Shown in pieces: positions 22,387-35,010 of a DNA stretch of 64,000 nt. Source of the stretch: Malus domestica (lineage: Eukaryota; Streptophyta; Magnoliopsida; Rosales; Rosaceae); NCBI RefSeq assembly GCF_042453785.1, contig NC_091676.1, forward strand, positions 937,501-1,001,500, in the 5' to 3' direction. Within the stretch, counting starts at the first letter, position 1, and each line of letters starts with the position of its first letter. The translations under genes were made by a program, and so were the position numbers. The notes beneath the pieces were generated by a model. It made no database searches, had not been told where the DNA came from, and worked only from the letters and a program-made list of their open reading frames with translations.

Positions 22387-22419
22387 TTTATAAGTTAAAC
22401 CGAAAAGTCCAAACCAAAA

Positions 22420-22580
22420 AAAAAAAAAAAACTTTAACGAAAAGCTCCCGGTATTGTTCACTTTAATGAAAAATCATATTTGTACACTAAAAAGTAAATC
22501 ATGATACTATTCACTTTACCCTTTATTTTTTCCTTATCGTTAAAACTCAAAATTTTCAAAATATTTTCATTAGTTTTTCT
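22420..22580. repeat. Dispersed repeat, copy 1 (ACTTTAACGAAAA family)
   Basis: Starts AACTTTAACGAAAAGCTCCC and runs through CATGATACTATTCACTTTAC and CGTTAAAACTCAAAATTTTC to CATTAGTTTTTC. A second copy at about 25478-25622 is clearly alike along its length. A poly-A run precedes copy 1 and a poly-T run precedes copy 2. It is non-coding, and no clear terminal inverted repeat was found. It may be a SINE-like or MITE-like element. Confidence 0.65.
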
Positions 22581-22609
22581 GAAAAAAAACACATCTCATA
22601 TATATATAG

Positions 22610-23010
22610 GTCCTTTTTGTAAGGTGATCCCCATTTTCTGAAAAAAAATGGGGATTAGGTTTGAGACCCACTCAACATTTAACTTCAACGATCCAAACCG
22701 TCTATTTTGTAAGTCTCGTTTCATAGATCATCCTTACAAAAAATCAATTCAATCTGAAATCATTTGCTTATTTAACTATCAACATAAAATTTCATTGGCT
22801 CTTATATAACAAATTATTCGTTAATTTCTTTGAACTCAATTAGATATCTTAAACATTTCCGATTTGGCCCATACTTTGTAAGGATGATCTATGAGGTATA
22901 ACTTGAAAAATAGACAATTTGGATTGTTAAAGTTCAATATGGTGTGGATCCCACAACTAATCTCTATTTTTATAAAAAAAAATTAGAAATCCCTTCCCTT
23001 AAAGATTCCC
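22610..23010. mobile_element. MITE of about 400 bp with long inverted arms
   Basis: The block near 22660-22740 (GAGACCCACTCAACATTTAA, then ATAGATCATCCTTACAAA) recurs as its complement at 22875-22955. Copies of CCCCATTTTCTGAAAAAAAA-type sequence mark the left end. It is flanked by TATATA on both sides and is non-coding. Confidence 0.65.
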
Positions 23011-23301
23011 TATATATATTAAGCCTCAAGAATGTCTAAAGATTGCAGGAACAAACATAGTGAAGGTAGTTCCAGTTCCATTTGGGTACGGATGAGGCAC
23101 CCATAATTATTTTTTTTCTTCTTATACAAGTCTTTAAGTAAAATTTTCACCGAGGAATAAAATCTTATACGTGCTCCTCAATACTTCACTATGACATTCG
23201 GATTAATAATACAATGACCTATGAAAACATTAAAATGAATATGATCATGCTATTATGCTACGATGGGGTGTAGGTAATTCATTCCACTCTAAGCCTCTAA
23301 G

Positions 23302-23487
23302 GGAATATGATTTTCTTCCCTCCTAATCTATCTCCATTTCCATTCCTTCATATTTAAATGGTTGCAATTACACCACGTTTACATCTTGTTTTGAATTTTT
23401 TTTATATAGAGAATAATAAAAAAAATAAGAGTATGAGAGGAGAGGATAGAAAATGATGGTAATAGGAAAGGAGATAATACTACTCGG
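23302..23487. mobile_element. Short MITE with TATAGAGAATAA core, copy A
   Basis: Arms of TTTTCTTCCCTCCTAATCT and GAGGAGAGGATAGAAAATG type are inverted. The core GAATTTTTTTTATATAGAGA is shared with the elements at 57137-57251 and 41229-41449. Near-identical 8-bp flanks CCTCTAAG/CCTCTTAG may be a decayed target duplication. Confidence 0.6.
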
Positions 23488-23489
23488 CC

Positions 23490-25089
23490 TCTTAGGGCAT
23501 ACCTCGAGGAAATACATAATTAACCTATGTAACTAGAGTGAGTCCCATAGGTTTCTTATAATTAGCGGAAAACAATACATCAATGGGAGAATCAATGGTT
23601 GGTACGTCAGAAACACTTACAACAAGTTCCAACTGCCTTTATTATGTACTTGGCGATGATATGAGTAATTATGAGATGGACGCTTTAACTGATCAAGTTC
23701 GTATGGATGCAACATTTGATATAGACTAAGCTTCAAAGTAAATAAATGAACAAATATTTATTTATTACCAAGGCTTAGGTTTGTTGTTTCGCTACTTTAA
23801 GATCTAATTTCAAGTCTTGTTGTTGACAATCTTTTTTTATAGGCAACTGATGCAATTACTGCTCATCGGCAAAAATAATTCAATTTAGATGGCCTTTTGT
23901 GACACCAATGACGATTAGATCGATACATTATTATTTTAAGAGAAACTGTAGACTAAAAAAAAACTAAGACCTCACTGTAAGTCTTAAAAAATGCTTGCGA
24001 TATGTTATGGCTCGGGAAAAAGGTTAGACTGCCCTCCCCCCCAAACTTATGATTACCAATAAATAAATAAATATGCAGCAGTTCTATGTACAGTTAAGCC
24101 TAAAAATAACATAATTAATATGTAAATACATAATTAAAGTGCATGTGCATGAGAATGCGGAACACGTGAGCGTGAGCGTGAGGCTGAGACTTGCATCTAT
24201 AGCTAGGTTAGTTTCGTATTATATTCTCCTATACACGTGAAATTTGTTAATCATAAAATGCATTTTATATATATATATAATTATACACGAAAATACTTAA
24301 GTAAAATGCTTGTGACTTTCGGGAGGCACATGTCTGCTTTGGTTCAAGATTTTTCATTTGTCTAGAAAAAAAGTCCACAGAATATGATTTTGCAGAAGAT
24401 GATGATTCTTCCCCGACAACAATGAAGGAGGAACTGAGAGGATGAGAAATTAGAGCATTTTAATTACATTGTACGTTGTCATTGTAGCATCGTATGATAA
24501 GGATATCATGTCATGCATACAAAAATGTACACATGTAATTAGAATATTAACATGGATACGATGATGGTGCATCTGTATTTTCGTGCTATGAAAATTCTTC
24601 TCGAGAAAAAAAAAGCATGAGAAAGCTATGAGTAAACCTTTTACGTAGGCATCAGATAACTAATACATTACCAAGTATTCATATCTAACAAACAAAAAAT
24701 GATTGACGTTCGATCTGCCTGCATAAATACATATTATATCTCAATTAATAAAATTATCCCCTAATAATTATTGAATTATTAGTCGGTTTGGTGGATTAGG
24801 TTAGGTCCAAAAACATTATCATTCGCTTCAAAAATTTGGTGCTTTTGATTAACAAATAGTACCAAGTATTATGCTATCCTGTAATGGATGGTGATGGATG
24901 CTGTTGGTACCTACCAGCGACCATTCTTAGCTTGAAAGAATGAAGGAAATACTGAACATATACATGGTACTGCAAGCCAAAGACAAAGAAACTATATAGC
25001 TGGCCGTGAAAAATAAAAAACTGGATATGTATTTCATTAATGCCATGCAGGACCCAGCAGTACTGTTTTTCAATATCAATCATAGTCAC
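23490..25089. other. Intergenic, AT-rich
   Basis: Short open frames here (for example at about 24874-25095 on the minus strand) look random in composition and carry no motif. I see no RNA gene. Confidence 0.5.
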
Positions 25090-25295
25090 AGTCACACGGC
25101 GAAGGAGATGAACTTACATCCGCTCAAATACGTACGTATATTATTGTAGCATTCCTAACTAATGAAGCATATCATATATTTTAACGATAAGAGTCACTGT
25201 CACATTATGGAAGAGGCGAACTTATCTCCACTCGAATACATATGTCATTGTAGCATTTCAAATTAATAGTGTGTATCATATATTTTAACGTTCTC
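25085..25295. repeat. Two diverged direct repeats of about 100 bp
   Basis: The segment AGTCACACGGCGAAGGAGAT to CATATATTTTAACG recurs about 107 bp on, as CTGTCACATTATGGAAGAGG to CATATATTTTAACG. It is an old tandem duplication. Confidence 0.6.
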
Positions 25296-25477
25296 ACTTA
25301 ACGTTGCATTATTGATTAAAAACGGCATAGTAAATGCCATGCCATCTTCTTTATCCTTTTTACCAGGAAATTTCTCATGTTAAGTACTGGTCCCTCCCTG
25401 CTACTTGTTTCTCAAACGGGTGGATGATCTCCACAGCTATATCTATATATAGCAACCATTTTTTTTTTTTTGAACTT

Positions 25478-25622
25478 TAACGAAAAACTTTCGGTACTGT
25501 TCACTTTAACGAAAACACATTTTTACATTAAAAAGTCAATCATGATACTATTCACTTTACCCTTTATTTTGTCATTGTCGTTAAAACTTAAAGTTTTCAA
25601 GTCATTTTCATTAGTGTTCCTT
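25478..25622. repeat. Dispersed repeat, copy 2 (ACTTTAACGAAAA family)
   Basis: Second copy of the repeat at 22420-22580, in the same orientation: AACTTTAACGAAAAACTTTC, CATGATACTATTCACTTTAC, CGTTAAAACTTAAAGTTTTC. It lies 3 kb from the first copy. Confidence 0.65.
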
Positions 25623-25639
25623 TTTTTTTTTCTCCTACT

Positions 25640-28034
25640 CTCATTACTATTCTTTTACCACTGATTCAATCAAACCCTACTTACACTTTGTCTTTATTCT
25701 GAAATGACAAAAAGATAATTAATTTAGTAGAAAAAATACCAAGATAAATCATGCAGAGGCATTATACATTATAATATAATCATTGAAAGTTGTTTTCCAT
25801 CATTATTTGGTCTACCGATTTCATATATTTAACTTGTTAATTTATATATAACCACCTGCATAATTGCATCATTAAAATAAAGCAGACTAATCATAATTAA
25901 AGTGAGAAATTTCTAAAAACTATATACCATTTTGGGAATATATCTACGAACCTACGCTTTTCCCTTTGTAGAGCTGAGCTGCTGCTCCTTTCAAACCCTA
26001 ATAATCTGTTCACCTGAAAAAACAAAACCCCAATACATCTACAACAATTGTGTAGTCGTGTCGGCGCCGGAGCCGTTGAATAAAGAACACAGAGCCCCCA
26101 ACCCAAAAGAGAAAAAAAGAAAAAGAGAAAAAGTTTGTCATATCGTAAGGATATGAAAAGTAGGAATATAGTCCAAGCGATACTGCTGCCCAAATGAAAA
26201 ATTTTCAGGTTAGAGTTAGACATATGGAATAAAAATAAGGAGAAGAAAAACTTACCAGATGGTCAGAGATTCGTAGAAGGGAGTGATGGTTTTGTATTTG
26301 GATATCGTGAGAGTAATCTGACAAGCTGCTCTATTGAAATTTTTCTCAAACATAAGCCTACAAAAATCTAATACTCCAAATATAAAGGAGTATTTGAGCA
26401 TTTTTTAATCGAAATTTCATCTCAGTCCAAACTTTACGATAACCAAGACTTGCCATATAGAGGAATATGAAAGAAAAAAAAGCCAATTGTTGCTATACTA
26501 AAATATATTGTGTTATAATAAATCAAGTTTCGTTGTTGAAAGAAGAGTAGCATATGTAGCTAAAACACTATTACAATTGGACAAATATCCAATTATAATG
26601 TTCAATTCAATTATTCATACACACATGTCCATTTGTAATTAATTTTTCAACAGCACTCGTTGCTCTTTTTTTCAGAACGAAGCATAATTCTTTATATATC
26701 ACAACCATGTCCACATAAAAGTTGATGAAAAAAGATTATTCATGAGAGACAGTGGGTAGTGGATACCTACCCTTGAAAAACAAAGTGGGGAAGGGAGAAT
26801 ATATATGTGTCATCATATGGTGGTTGGGTGGGGAAGACTTGTACGACTTTGCACTAAATGAATGCGACTGTAGGTTAGTTGCTTCGATTATTAGCCGACA
26901 CTATTAATGCTAATTTGGCCCTAAACATCCCTTGACTTGAGGACGATGTCATGAAGGACTTTGTTAAGGACTAATTACACATGATCATTACAAGTTTACA
27001 ACCGGGCAACGCAAGGACTCAACCATATACATTAAAATCATTAACTCCTCCGATTAGTCTTCTCTTACATTATACATATCACAATATAACAAGAAGAAAG
27101 TTGTGCTAACCGCTTTAGGTTGTGTTTTGTCTAGACGTAGTGTGATAAGGATGAAGAACCTAATAATCAAGACAATTCACTACTTACGAATCATCGACTT
27201 TATTTCTTAGTTTTTGTTGGCCTAGTATGTTACGTTATTACTGAGTTTGTCGTATATTTAATAGTCTATGTATTGGTTTTAGGTTGCCGTCTAGTCGTCA
27301 CGTACCTACCACTACAGCGCCTGTAATTTGCTCGCATACAATGATTGGAAAATAGCAGAAATTCATCATTACTTCAATTCAGGAGTGATAATTATCATCT
27401 TCCTAAATAAAATAAATGTTCAATAAAAACTATTATTAAAGCTCTTGATGTCAACCTTAAGGGGGGCATTATAGTCATTGCATGAATTTGGCTGCCGGAA
27501 GGAAGGAAAGTGCTGAACAAAACAAACAAAAAAACTACACGTTTATACGAATCGAAACTAAAACTTCTTACTTATAATATTACAGAGTGTTTTATTAAAT
27601 ATGATTGAATTTCACAATTCATAGGAAATGCAGAGTAGTTAAAAATACTCAAATGCTCATTGCTCTTGCGGATTGTTATTCGTATCCGAATCCAATCTCA
27701 CTTTACCAAACAGGACAAGAACAACAGAATTGTAAAGCATAAAAACATCGCACACTATACTTAACCCCCAATCCAAGCTTTGCTCATCAATCAAATTTGG
27801 TTGGACAAGGGCTTCAAAATTAAAACTTATAAGAGATGGAAGACTCTGATGTACAAAATTACACGAGTAACGCAACGAGAGATACAAAAGAGAATATATT
27901 ACAGTTACATTAAAAAATTTCTCACAAATTAATCTACAAAAAAGCTAGGGGACAGCTTCACACACTAGTTTGGCATCTCCTTTGGTTTCTAATGGACCCC
28001 AACAAGAGAAGAGAAGAGAAAAATTATTGGATTA
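25640..28034. other. Intergenic, AT-rich
   Basis: No supported gene. The minus-strand ORF at 25897-26223 and its plus-strand shadow have no family-like motif. Unexplained otherwise. Confidence 0.5.
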
Positions 28035-28205
28035 TGATTCTCTTTATTTTAAATCCCCTTCATCTTCAATTTCCTCATATTTGAATGATTATGGTGATTA
28101 AGTCACATCAACACTTGATATTAATTTCTTTATAGAGAGAAAACAAATAAGAAAAAAAAGAAAACTGGAAGAGAGATTTTAAAAAGCAGAAAATCCCACT
28201 CCGTC
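28035..28205. mobile_element. Probable short MITE with TTTATAGAGAGAAAACAAATAA core
   Basis: Resembles the elements at 23302-23487 and 57137-57251 in its core and pyrimidine/purine-rich arms (ATTATGATTCTCTTTA at the left, AGAGAGATTTTAAAAAGCAG at the right), but its ends are unclear. Confidence 0.4.
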
Positions 28206-28487
28206 TCGAAAAATAAAGGCAATTTCTGGATCTCGACTGAAATGTGATATCAAGTAGTGGGCGTGTGGTAGAGCCCACAGAAATGATAGTGTTCAAAAGT
28301 AGTTTCTTGTGCGTTAACAAAATACGAATGGCCCAGCAACATCCATCCCTTATCCTCCTATTGGTAATTTGGTATTGGATTCCAACACCAGAAACCTTCA
28401 AGTTTTTCAACCAGATGTAACACAACTCAGTAAATCCAAGTATTTAACGTAACACACCAGACTAGTTGCCCTGTTCAAAACTCCTAT

Positions 28488-28573
28488 CTAACGACAAGCG
28501 TCGAACACGTGCTTCAGAATGTCGGTGACAATATCTAGAACATCCTCTTGATCGCATCTTGTTACAAACTCAA
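28488..28573 (-). pseudogene. Orphan terminal-exon-like fragment (possible cyclin-J18 remnant)
   Basis: After a good acceptor (TTTTTCCGATTGCAG on the minus strand) an 86-nt frame reads EFVTRCDQEDVLDIVTDILK, then HVFDACR, and stops at TAG. Composition and splice context look like a real C-terminal exon. I could not find upstream exons within several kb on this strand. In Arabidopsis, as I recall, cyclin J18 (At2g01905) lies between the orthologues of the two genes flanking this gap, and its C-terminus is loosely of this type. The identity is a guess. Confidence 0.3.
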
Positions 28574-28599
28574 CTGCAATCGGAAAAAGTATTTCAATC

Positions 28600-30049
28600 A
28601 GTACCAGTGCTCTCCCTCTGTCACTTCAACACAGGAAAAGAGAAATAAATAAAAAAGGATGACAAAGGTGGGGCGTGTAGGGAGGACCAAACAACTGAGA
28701 TGCTGCAATAGCAGTGTAGAAACACGAAATGGTGAAAAGTACAGAACAAATTGAAAAAAAAAAGTCGAAAACGCATCATTTAAAGCAGGAGTACTACTGA
28801 TAAAAAAAAAAAAGAAAAAAAAAAAAAGCAGGAATTCGGGAAGCACCTAACAATCGAGTAGAGTGGGAGATACTGTAAAAAGAGCATCAAATCTTCGTTG
28901 AAAGAAAGACAACAAAATTTGGGAAAGGGGAGTGTAAAGTTGGAAATGGACCCCTTCGATATATATGATCAACAGATCAAGATCAATGATGTAGCATTGT
29001 GTGTCTGGTTAATTCTACACTTTCTAGCTCTTGGAACTCACTTGTGTGGACAGCCTACCATGCTAGTACGCATGAAAAATATGCACCTCTCTTTCACCAC
29101 CCTACCACTTAGTCACTCGTCGAGCGAGTAGTAAACAAAAACAGAAACACCTACCTAATAGCTAACGCCTATCGAATCGCAAATGTAAGTACAAGTAGAC
29201 GTGTACAGTTAACCATGCTGTACCAGACACAACGATGTTTGATATGCCCTCTTAATTTTTTACTTGATATGCTAAGTGCTGTCTTTTAACTTTTTCCTTC
29301 CATAATTGAGCTTGCACTCATGCAGGAAACAATTAATTGTTGTGCAGTGCTTTGTATTGAATCTGTTTCGAACGGGTCTGTGTAAGCGAAATTTCATCTT
29401 GCTTCTTCTAAGCCTAACGTTTGATGTTGAATATTAAAAAAGAAAGAAACTAGCTGCTACATAGTCCATCAACTAGGGAATCCAGAACAGATACCTGAGA
29501 TGCAAAGGGAATCAAGGGTAAGATCACCGTCAGAAAGAATATGTTGTCAGCAAGGATTCTATCCGGTTGAAAAATGGTACAATGGACCACAGAAAGTGGG
29601 TTTACATCATATGATCAAAAGGCCCACCAAATTGATGATCATATATAGCCGGTGGTCAAGAATCAAACAAAGCTGTGGAATGGAGATGGGTGGACTCTTG
29701 ATCGACTAAGTAGTCATTGTACAAAAAGGTGTCAGTCTCCCTCTTCACGTCAGTTTCTCTCATAAGAACTGGGGACCCTGGGACTATTGCTTGGGAGCTC
29801 ATCACGGCAAGAACAAGGACTCTAAACTCACGACTTTTTGGTGTGGGCAAATAGTCAAGAATGCGGTTTGAATTAACGAGGGTCCAGCTCAAAATGCAGG
29901 GCTAATAAATCTCTTGCCTAATTGACACGATTTTAGGAGAAGGGAGACTAAAAAGTAGGGTTAAAGGAAAGGAAGCAAATCAAGGGTGCAGCGTATCAGT
30001 ATCTGACTGAGCTAACAAGGATATTTCACATAACTGAGCATTTGTTAGA
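28600..30049. other. Intergenic, unexplained
   Basis: A-rich tracts (28741-28830) and several short ORFs without motifs. If the fragment at 28488-28573 belonged to a gene, its upstream exons would be expected here, but I could not recognise them. Confidence 0.45.
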
Positions 30050-31530
30050 AATCAACTGGTCCTAGGATCCCACGTTTTAATACTAAACATGCTATGCATG
30101 CTCGCCTCATCGTAGTTAAGAATAAAAAATCTTGCAACATTTTCCTTAACTCCCACTTAAAATATTTAAACCCCCCCAAAAAAAAGCAATTTTCATAAAA
30201 ACTATCACGTTTTCCAATCAATTTAGGAGTTTTTACAAAGTCATTATAAGTCAAATTCGAGTCCTTCTTGTTGCACCATAGGTTTCGTAAAATTCATTTT
30301 TGGACATTTTGATAAATTTTGACATATAAAATTTATTTGGGGGCCCTATATTAGTTTATATTTACTTGACTATTTAAAAAATAATAATGACCTAATAAAT
30401 TGTAAGTTCACATCCAGAGGTCTTGCAACATTTTACTTAACTCCCACACAAAATATTTTCTAAAACTAAAAATTTCAAATTTTCACAAAAATTGTGAGTT
30501 ATAACTCACTTTTTCCAATTGATTTTGAGAATTTATGTAAGATTTATTTTAAGCCAAAATTCGAGTAATTCTCATCACACCACTTGGTTCTTAAAATTAA
30601 TTTTAGGACACCGCGAACATTTTTTACACATAAAAATAGGGATTCGAGGGGTGGGGGGGGGGGCTCTTTTAGTTTATAGTTAGTTTTCTATTTTTCAACT
30701 TTAAGGATCAATAAAAGTTAATTTCGGGACCTATCCAATTGCAGGATCACATCCAAGGGTCTTGCAACATTTTCTTTAACTCCCACGCCAAATATTTCTG
30801 AAAACTAAAAATAATTAAAAAATAGTGTCGTGACCTAATAAATGGGAGGACCACACCTAAAGGTCTGGCAAGATTTTCCATAACTCCCACGCAAAATATT
30901 TCCTGAAACTAAAAATCAATAAAAAATAGTTTTGGGACCTAATAAATGGCAGGATTATATTCAAAGTCTTGCACCATTTTCCTTAACTCACACGCAAAAT
31001 ATTTCCAAAAACTAAAAGTTTCAATTTTTTTCACAAAAATTGTGATTAACCGATGTTTTTAATCTATTTTAAGAATTTATACAAGATTCATTATAAACCA
31101 AAACTCGAGGCATTCTCGTTACACCGCATGTTTCCTAAAATTAGTTTCAGACCATTTTGAAAATTTTTGACACATCAAATATATTCAGGGGGCCAAATAT
31201 TTCATCAAACTAAAAATTTTAACTTTTCACAAAAACTATGAGTTATAACACACGTTTTCCAATTGATTTTGATAATTTTTACAAGATTCATTATAGGCCA
31301 AAATTCGAGTCATCCTCGTCGCACCTCATGTTTCCTAAAATTAATTTTAGGACATTCCAAACATTTCCGACACATAAAAATATATTCCCGGGGGGGGGGG
31401 CTCTATTATTTTATATTTATTTTTCTATTTTTCAGCTTTAAACATCGATAAATTAATTTCAAGACCTAGTAAATTGTAGGATCACATCCAAAGGACTTGC
31501 AACATTTTTTTTAACCCTCATCTTAGCCAG
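30050..31530. repeat. Degenerate tandem array, 100-bp and about 300-340-bp spacings
   Basis: The motif CTTGCAACATTTTCCTTAAC-TCCCAC recurs near 30131, 30421, 30761, 30864, 30966 and 31497. Long units also share CCAATTGATTTTGA...ACAAGATTCATTATA..CCAAAATTCGAG and end in a G run beside GGGCTCT (GGGGGGGGGG near 30651-30662 and 31389-31399). Long units contain, and short units lack, the CCAATTGATTTT block, giving a higher-order pattern. I see no coding potential. Confidence 0.7.
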
Positions 31531-31766
31531 ACTTGCACTTAAGCCCTGCAAGAAAATTAGGAAATATTTTTGTGAATAAATTATATGTATACATAATTTT
31601 GAAAATATTAAAAAAATGTTAAGTTATATGAACTTGAAGATTCTGATTTGATCCGATTCCAAAATTTTGGGACAAAAGTTGAATTATGTTGTTTTCGATT
31701 TGATCCATCCGAAAATAACCTTATTTAGGTCTATACATTTTGTGGTGTTGAAGATATTTGTATAAG

Positions 31767-32398
31767 GGAATTTTGCAAGTACCACCTAAACTTGCAAGCA
31801 TGTGAGTCAATACCACATGAACTTTTAAGTTTTAGTTTTTACCACTTAGACTCTCTATATGTTGGAATGTACCACCTACGTTATTTTCTATCCAATTTTC
31901 TATGAAAATATATCACGCGCCCCTCAGGTGGATGGATATTTTTAGTGGCATCGGAGTCAGGTCATGGAGATAAATGGAGAAGTTGATTTTAGGTTGAATT
32001 TTGGCAAGGTTGTTGAAGAATTGAAGTGGATATTATACAAAATCTAATCTTTCATTTATAATGAGTTTTCAATATTTTTTTGTAGGTCAACAAGCAGATA
32101 ATTTTTCAAACTCATGAAATGAATTGTCGAACTGGATCTGTACAAACCCCCAACTTTGGCACCACGTTGACTTGAACAATATTATTTTGGAGCTAATTTG
32201 ATTCTAACCAGCCCCATGAAGTTAATTGACAAAAATATTTTTATAGATGACAAGGTTTAACGACAAATAAATGGAAAGTAAAGAAGGTGGTATATTCCAA
32301 CAGTTAAAAGAGTACAGGTGGTAAAAAAGAAAAAAAAAAGTTCATGTGGTATTATCGCACGTACTTACAATTTCAGGTGGCATTTGCACCAAAAACCC
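31767..32398. mobile_element. Mutator-like non-autonomous element with 9-10-bp target duplication
   Basis: Inverted ends (TTTTGCAAGTACCACCTAAA at the left; complement of TTTCAGGTGGCATTTGCACC at the right) and a second inverted motif TACCACATGAAC/GTTCATGTGGTA. Flanked by perfect direct repeats TTTGTATAAG (31757-31766 and 32399-32408). It is 632 bp with no ORF. Confidence 0.8.
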
Positions 32399-32454
32399 TT
32401 TGTATAAGTAGGACGGTCCAAGGTTCTAAAATACGCTCGGTAGTCTAGCGGCAG

Positions 32455-34966
32455 TGACACGCCCCGATCCCGATATTCCCTAAATACCATGATAGGCACT
32501 TGCTAGCCGACACTCGAGGGTGACGAAAGCTATTTATTAAGTGCAAAAGCTGAAAATAAGGGATAGATAAGACTTATAAATATAAAATGTAATGAATATG
32601 CATTTAAGGAACGTGTTCAGAGCATACAACTAACTAGAACACTAAAAGAAATAATATAAAATTGAATGAAACAAAGGATGGATCCTACACCGAGATGTCT
32701 CGAAGATGCTGATGCAGAAGTGCCTGAATGTCGGGATTGTATGCCTCGATTCTAAGTCCTGAAGGGGGTGCAAAACAAACATGAGTGGACCAAGTTTATA
32801 TATAGATGTATATATAAATTAAAACAATTATCAACATACTAACCTCGAGGTTTTATGAAAACACATATATATCATGATAAACATAGGTTTTTCAAATCCT
32901 AGCATGCCGTGCAATGTCTTAAATCATAACTTGTATATATAATAATCATTAGTGAATGTTCGATAACTCTCCAGGCCCCATGCCGGCTCCTCGTCCCTGT
33001 GCTAATAGCCAGAAGAAAAACACTTCAGGCCCTATGTCAACACCATAACCGTCGCCCGGAACGGACCGAAATCTATCCATTCGTCCCGTAGCGGAATAAG
33101 GACCACTAGGTAAGTACAAAACCATTGAACATATATATATATATATTGAAAAAAACAACTTCATAGTATAAAGTCATTCATCATCTATACTATAAAGAGG
33201 TGTTCTAAACATGTTCTAAATATCATATCGTCATCCATAAGATATTCTACAAGAACACGGGTTATAGGAAAAATAGTAATAATTCAAAATAACCTCAGTA
33301 AGCATGTTATCTCAAAGCATTTCATAAAACGTAATTGCTAAATCATGCTTTTCCATGCATGCATTTCTACTATTAAAACATGCATTTTAGAAAGGGTCCA
33401 CTCACATTACTTCATTATCGAATAGTTCTGTTGCTAGCGAAGACAGAAACGCCACAATAAATGCACCTAAGCACATAAAGGGTACAATTAATAAAACTCT
33501 ATTATAACAATTGAATTTGGGAAAACAGACGTTGGAAATAGATTCAAGACGTCGAATTACCCTAAGAAGGGTTCCGGTTAAATTTCGTAAAAGTCCATAG
33601 AATATTCCTTAGAATATTCCCTAACGGAATATTCCACATAAAGGGTTTGGGCCGGTTAGGGTTTGGGGTTTGAAAGGTTAAAGGGTTTAGTGCTTAAGGC
33701 CTTAAGTTAAAAATGTTTGGATTAGGCTTTTAAAAAAGGGTTGGGCTTTAAGAGTGTGGGTTTAATTTCAAACAAATAAAATAAATAAATAAATAAATAA
33801 AAGGGTTTCTAATGGGTTTGGGCTTGAAATAAAATAAATAAAAATAAAAGGATATGGGTTGGGTTTTAAAGAGATTAACGGGCCTGAGACCTGAGTCCTT
33901 TACGGCCCAAAGGCCTAAACTAACAAGGTTTGGGTTTTAGGTTAGGCTTTAAAGGGTAATGCGTTTGGGTTTCATTTGCTTGGGTTTAGGGAATTGGTTT
34001 AGGTTGGGCTCGGCGCTGGTTTGGGCTGGGCTACCTTAGGCTGGTTCTTTGGCCCGTTTGTTATGTGGGTTGCTGGAACCAATTGAAGGAAAATGCCGGA
34101 ATTTCGGCTAGAAATTAGACAAACTTTAAACGCTCATAACTTTGTCAATACTCAATGAAATCGAGTGATTCAAAAACGAAAATCATAGTTCTCGAAGAGA
34201 CGAAGAGAATGGTATCTTGCACGATGTCTAACTAGTCGTGGTTTGGTCGAAAAACACATCGAAAGCCATTGAGGTCGCTGGAAACTGAGTAAGATTCAAA
34301 TAAGTATAACTTCTTCAATACTCAATGAAATTGGGTGAAACAAAAAGGAAAGTTGTAATACTCAGCGAGACGAAGAGATTGATACCTTGCATATCAACCA
34401 ACTCGTCGTGGTTTGGCCGAAAAGTGGCCTGAAAGCCACGGGTATTTGCTGGAATCTGGGTTTAGTTCTCCGAGGTGGTTTTCCTGTGTCAAAACGTCCC
34501 CAAGACAATACCTATTTTTATTAAAACCACCAGAACGTTGAAAAGGAAAAATGAGTGATGGTATTTCGAGCCTCACCTGGTCGGGAATAGTAGAACTCGC
34601 CGGCGTGGGTGTGTTAAGCATGTTTGGGTTGTCTCTGTGCTTCACATAGGAGGAGGGAGAGAAGAAAGGCCCAACGATGGTGATGCTGCCATTGTGTGTT
34701 TGTATGCTTGTGTGTGTGTGCGATTGACGGTGAGGAGGGAAGAGTGAGGTCGAGAGAGAGGTGCATATAATTTCGGGGAGAGAAAGAGATAGAGCTTAAG
34801 AAAGAGTTATAAAAATAAAATAAAATAAAATAAAAAAGAAAAGAAGAGAGGAATCAGGGGACAAATCAGGGGGTGGGCCCCCTTGGGCTCACCAATTAAG
34901 ACACAAAACCCATTTTTAAATAAAAACCCAAAACTACCTTTAAAATCGGGGGGGTGGGGTGTAACA
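32455..34966. mobile_element. Solo LTR A, 2.5 kb, Ty3/gypsy-like
   Basis: Begins TGACACGCCCCGATCCC and ends GGGGTGTAACA (TG...CA). Perfect 5-bp flanks GGCAG lie at 32450-32454 and 34967-34971. No internal region or second LTR, so it is a recombination remnant. Length and termini suggest Ty3/gypsy. The intact duplication argues for moderate age. Confidence 0.8.
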
Positions 34967-35010
34967 GGCAGGTTAGGCCTAGCGCCTAAGCGGGACTTAG
35001 GCAGACTAGG

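Noticed and set aside
25897-26223. 108-residue minus-strand ORF
   Set aside because: No motif, splice context or codon pattern to support it.
29656-29892. Minus-strand ORF as an upstream exon of the fragment at 28488-28573
   Set aside because: Slight cyclin-like feel (VLAVMSSQAIVPG), but no matching splice sites or phase that I could establish.
30050-31530. Possible CRISPR-like array
   Set aside because: Plant nuclear DNA, with degenerate units and no constant short repeat with unique spacers.
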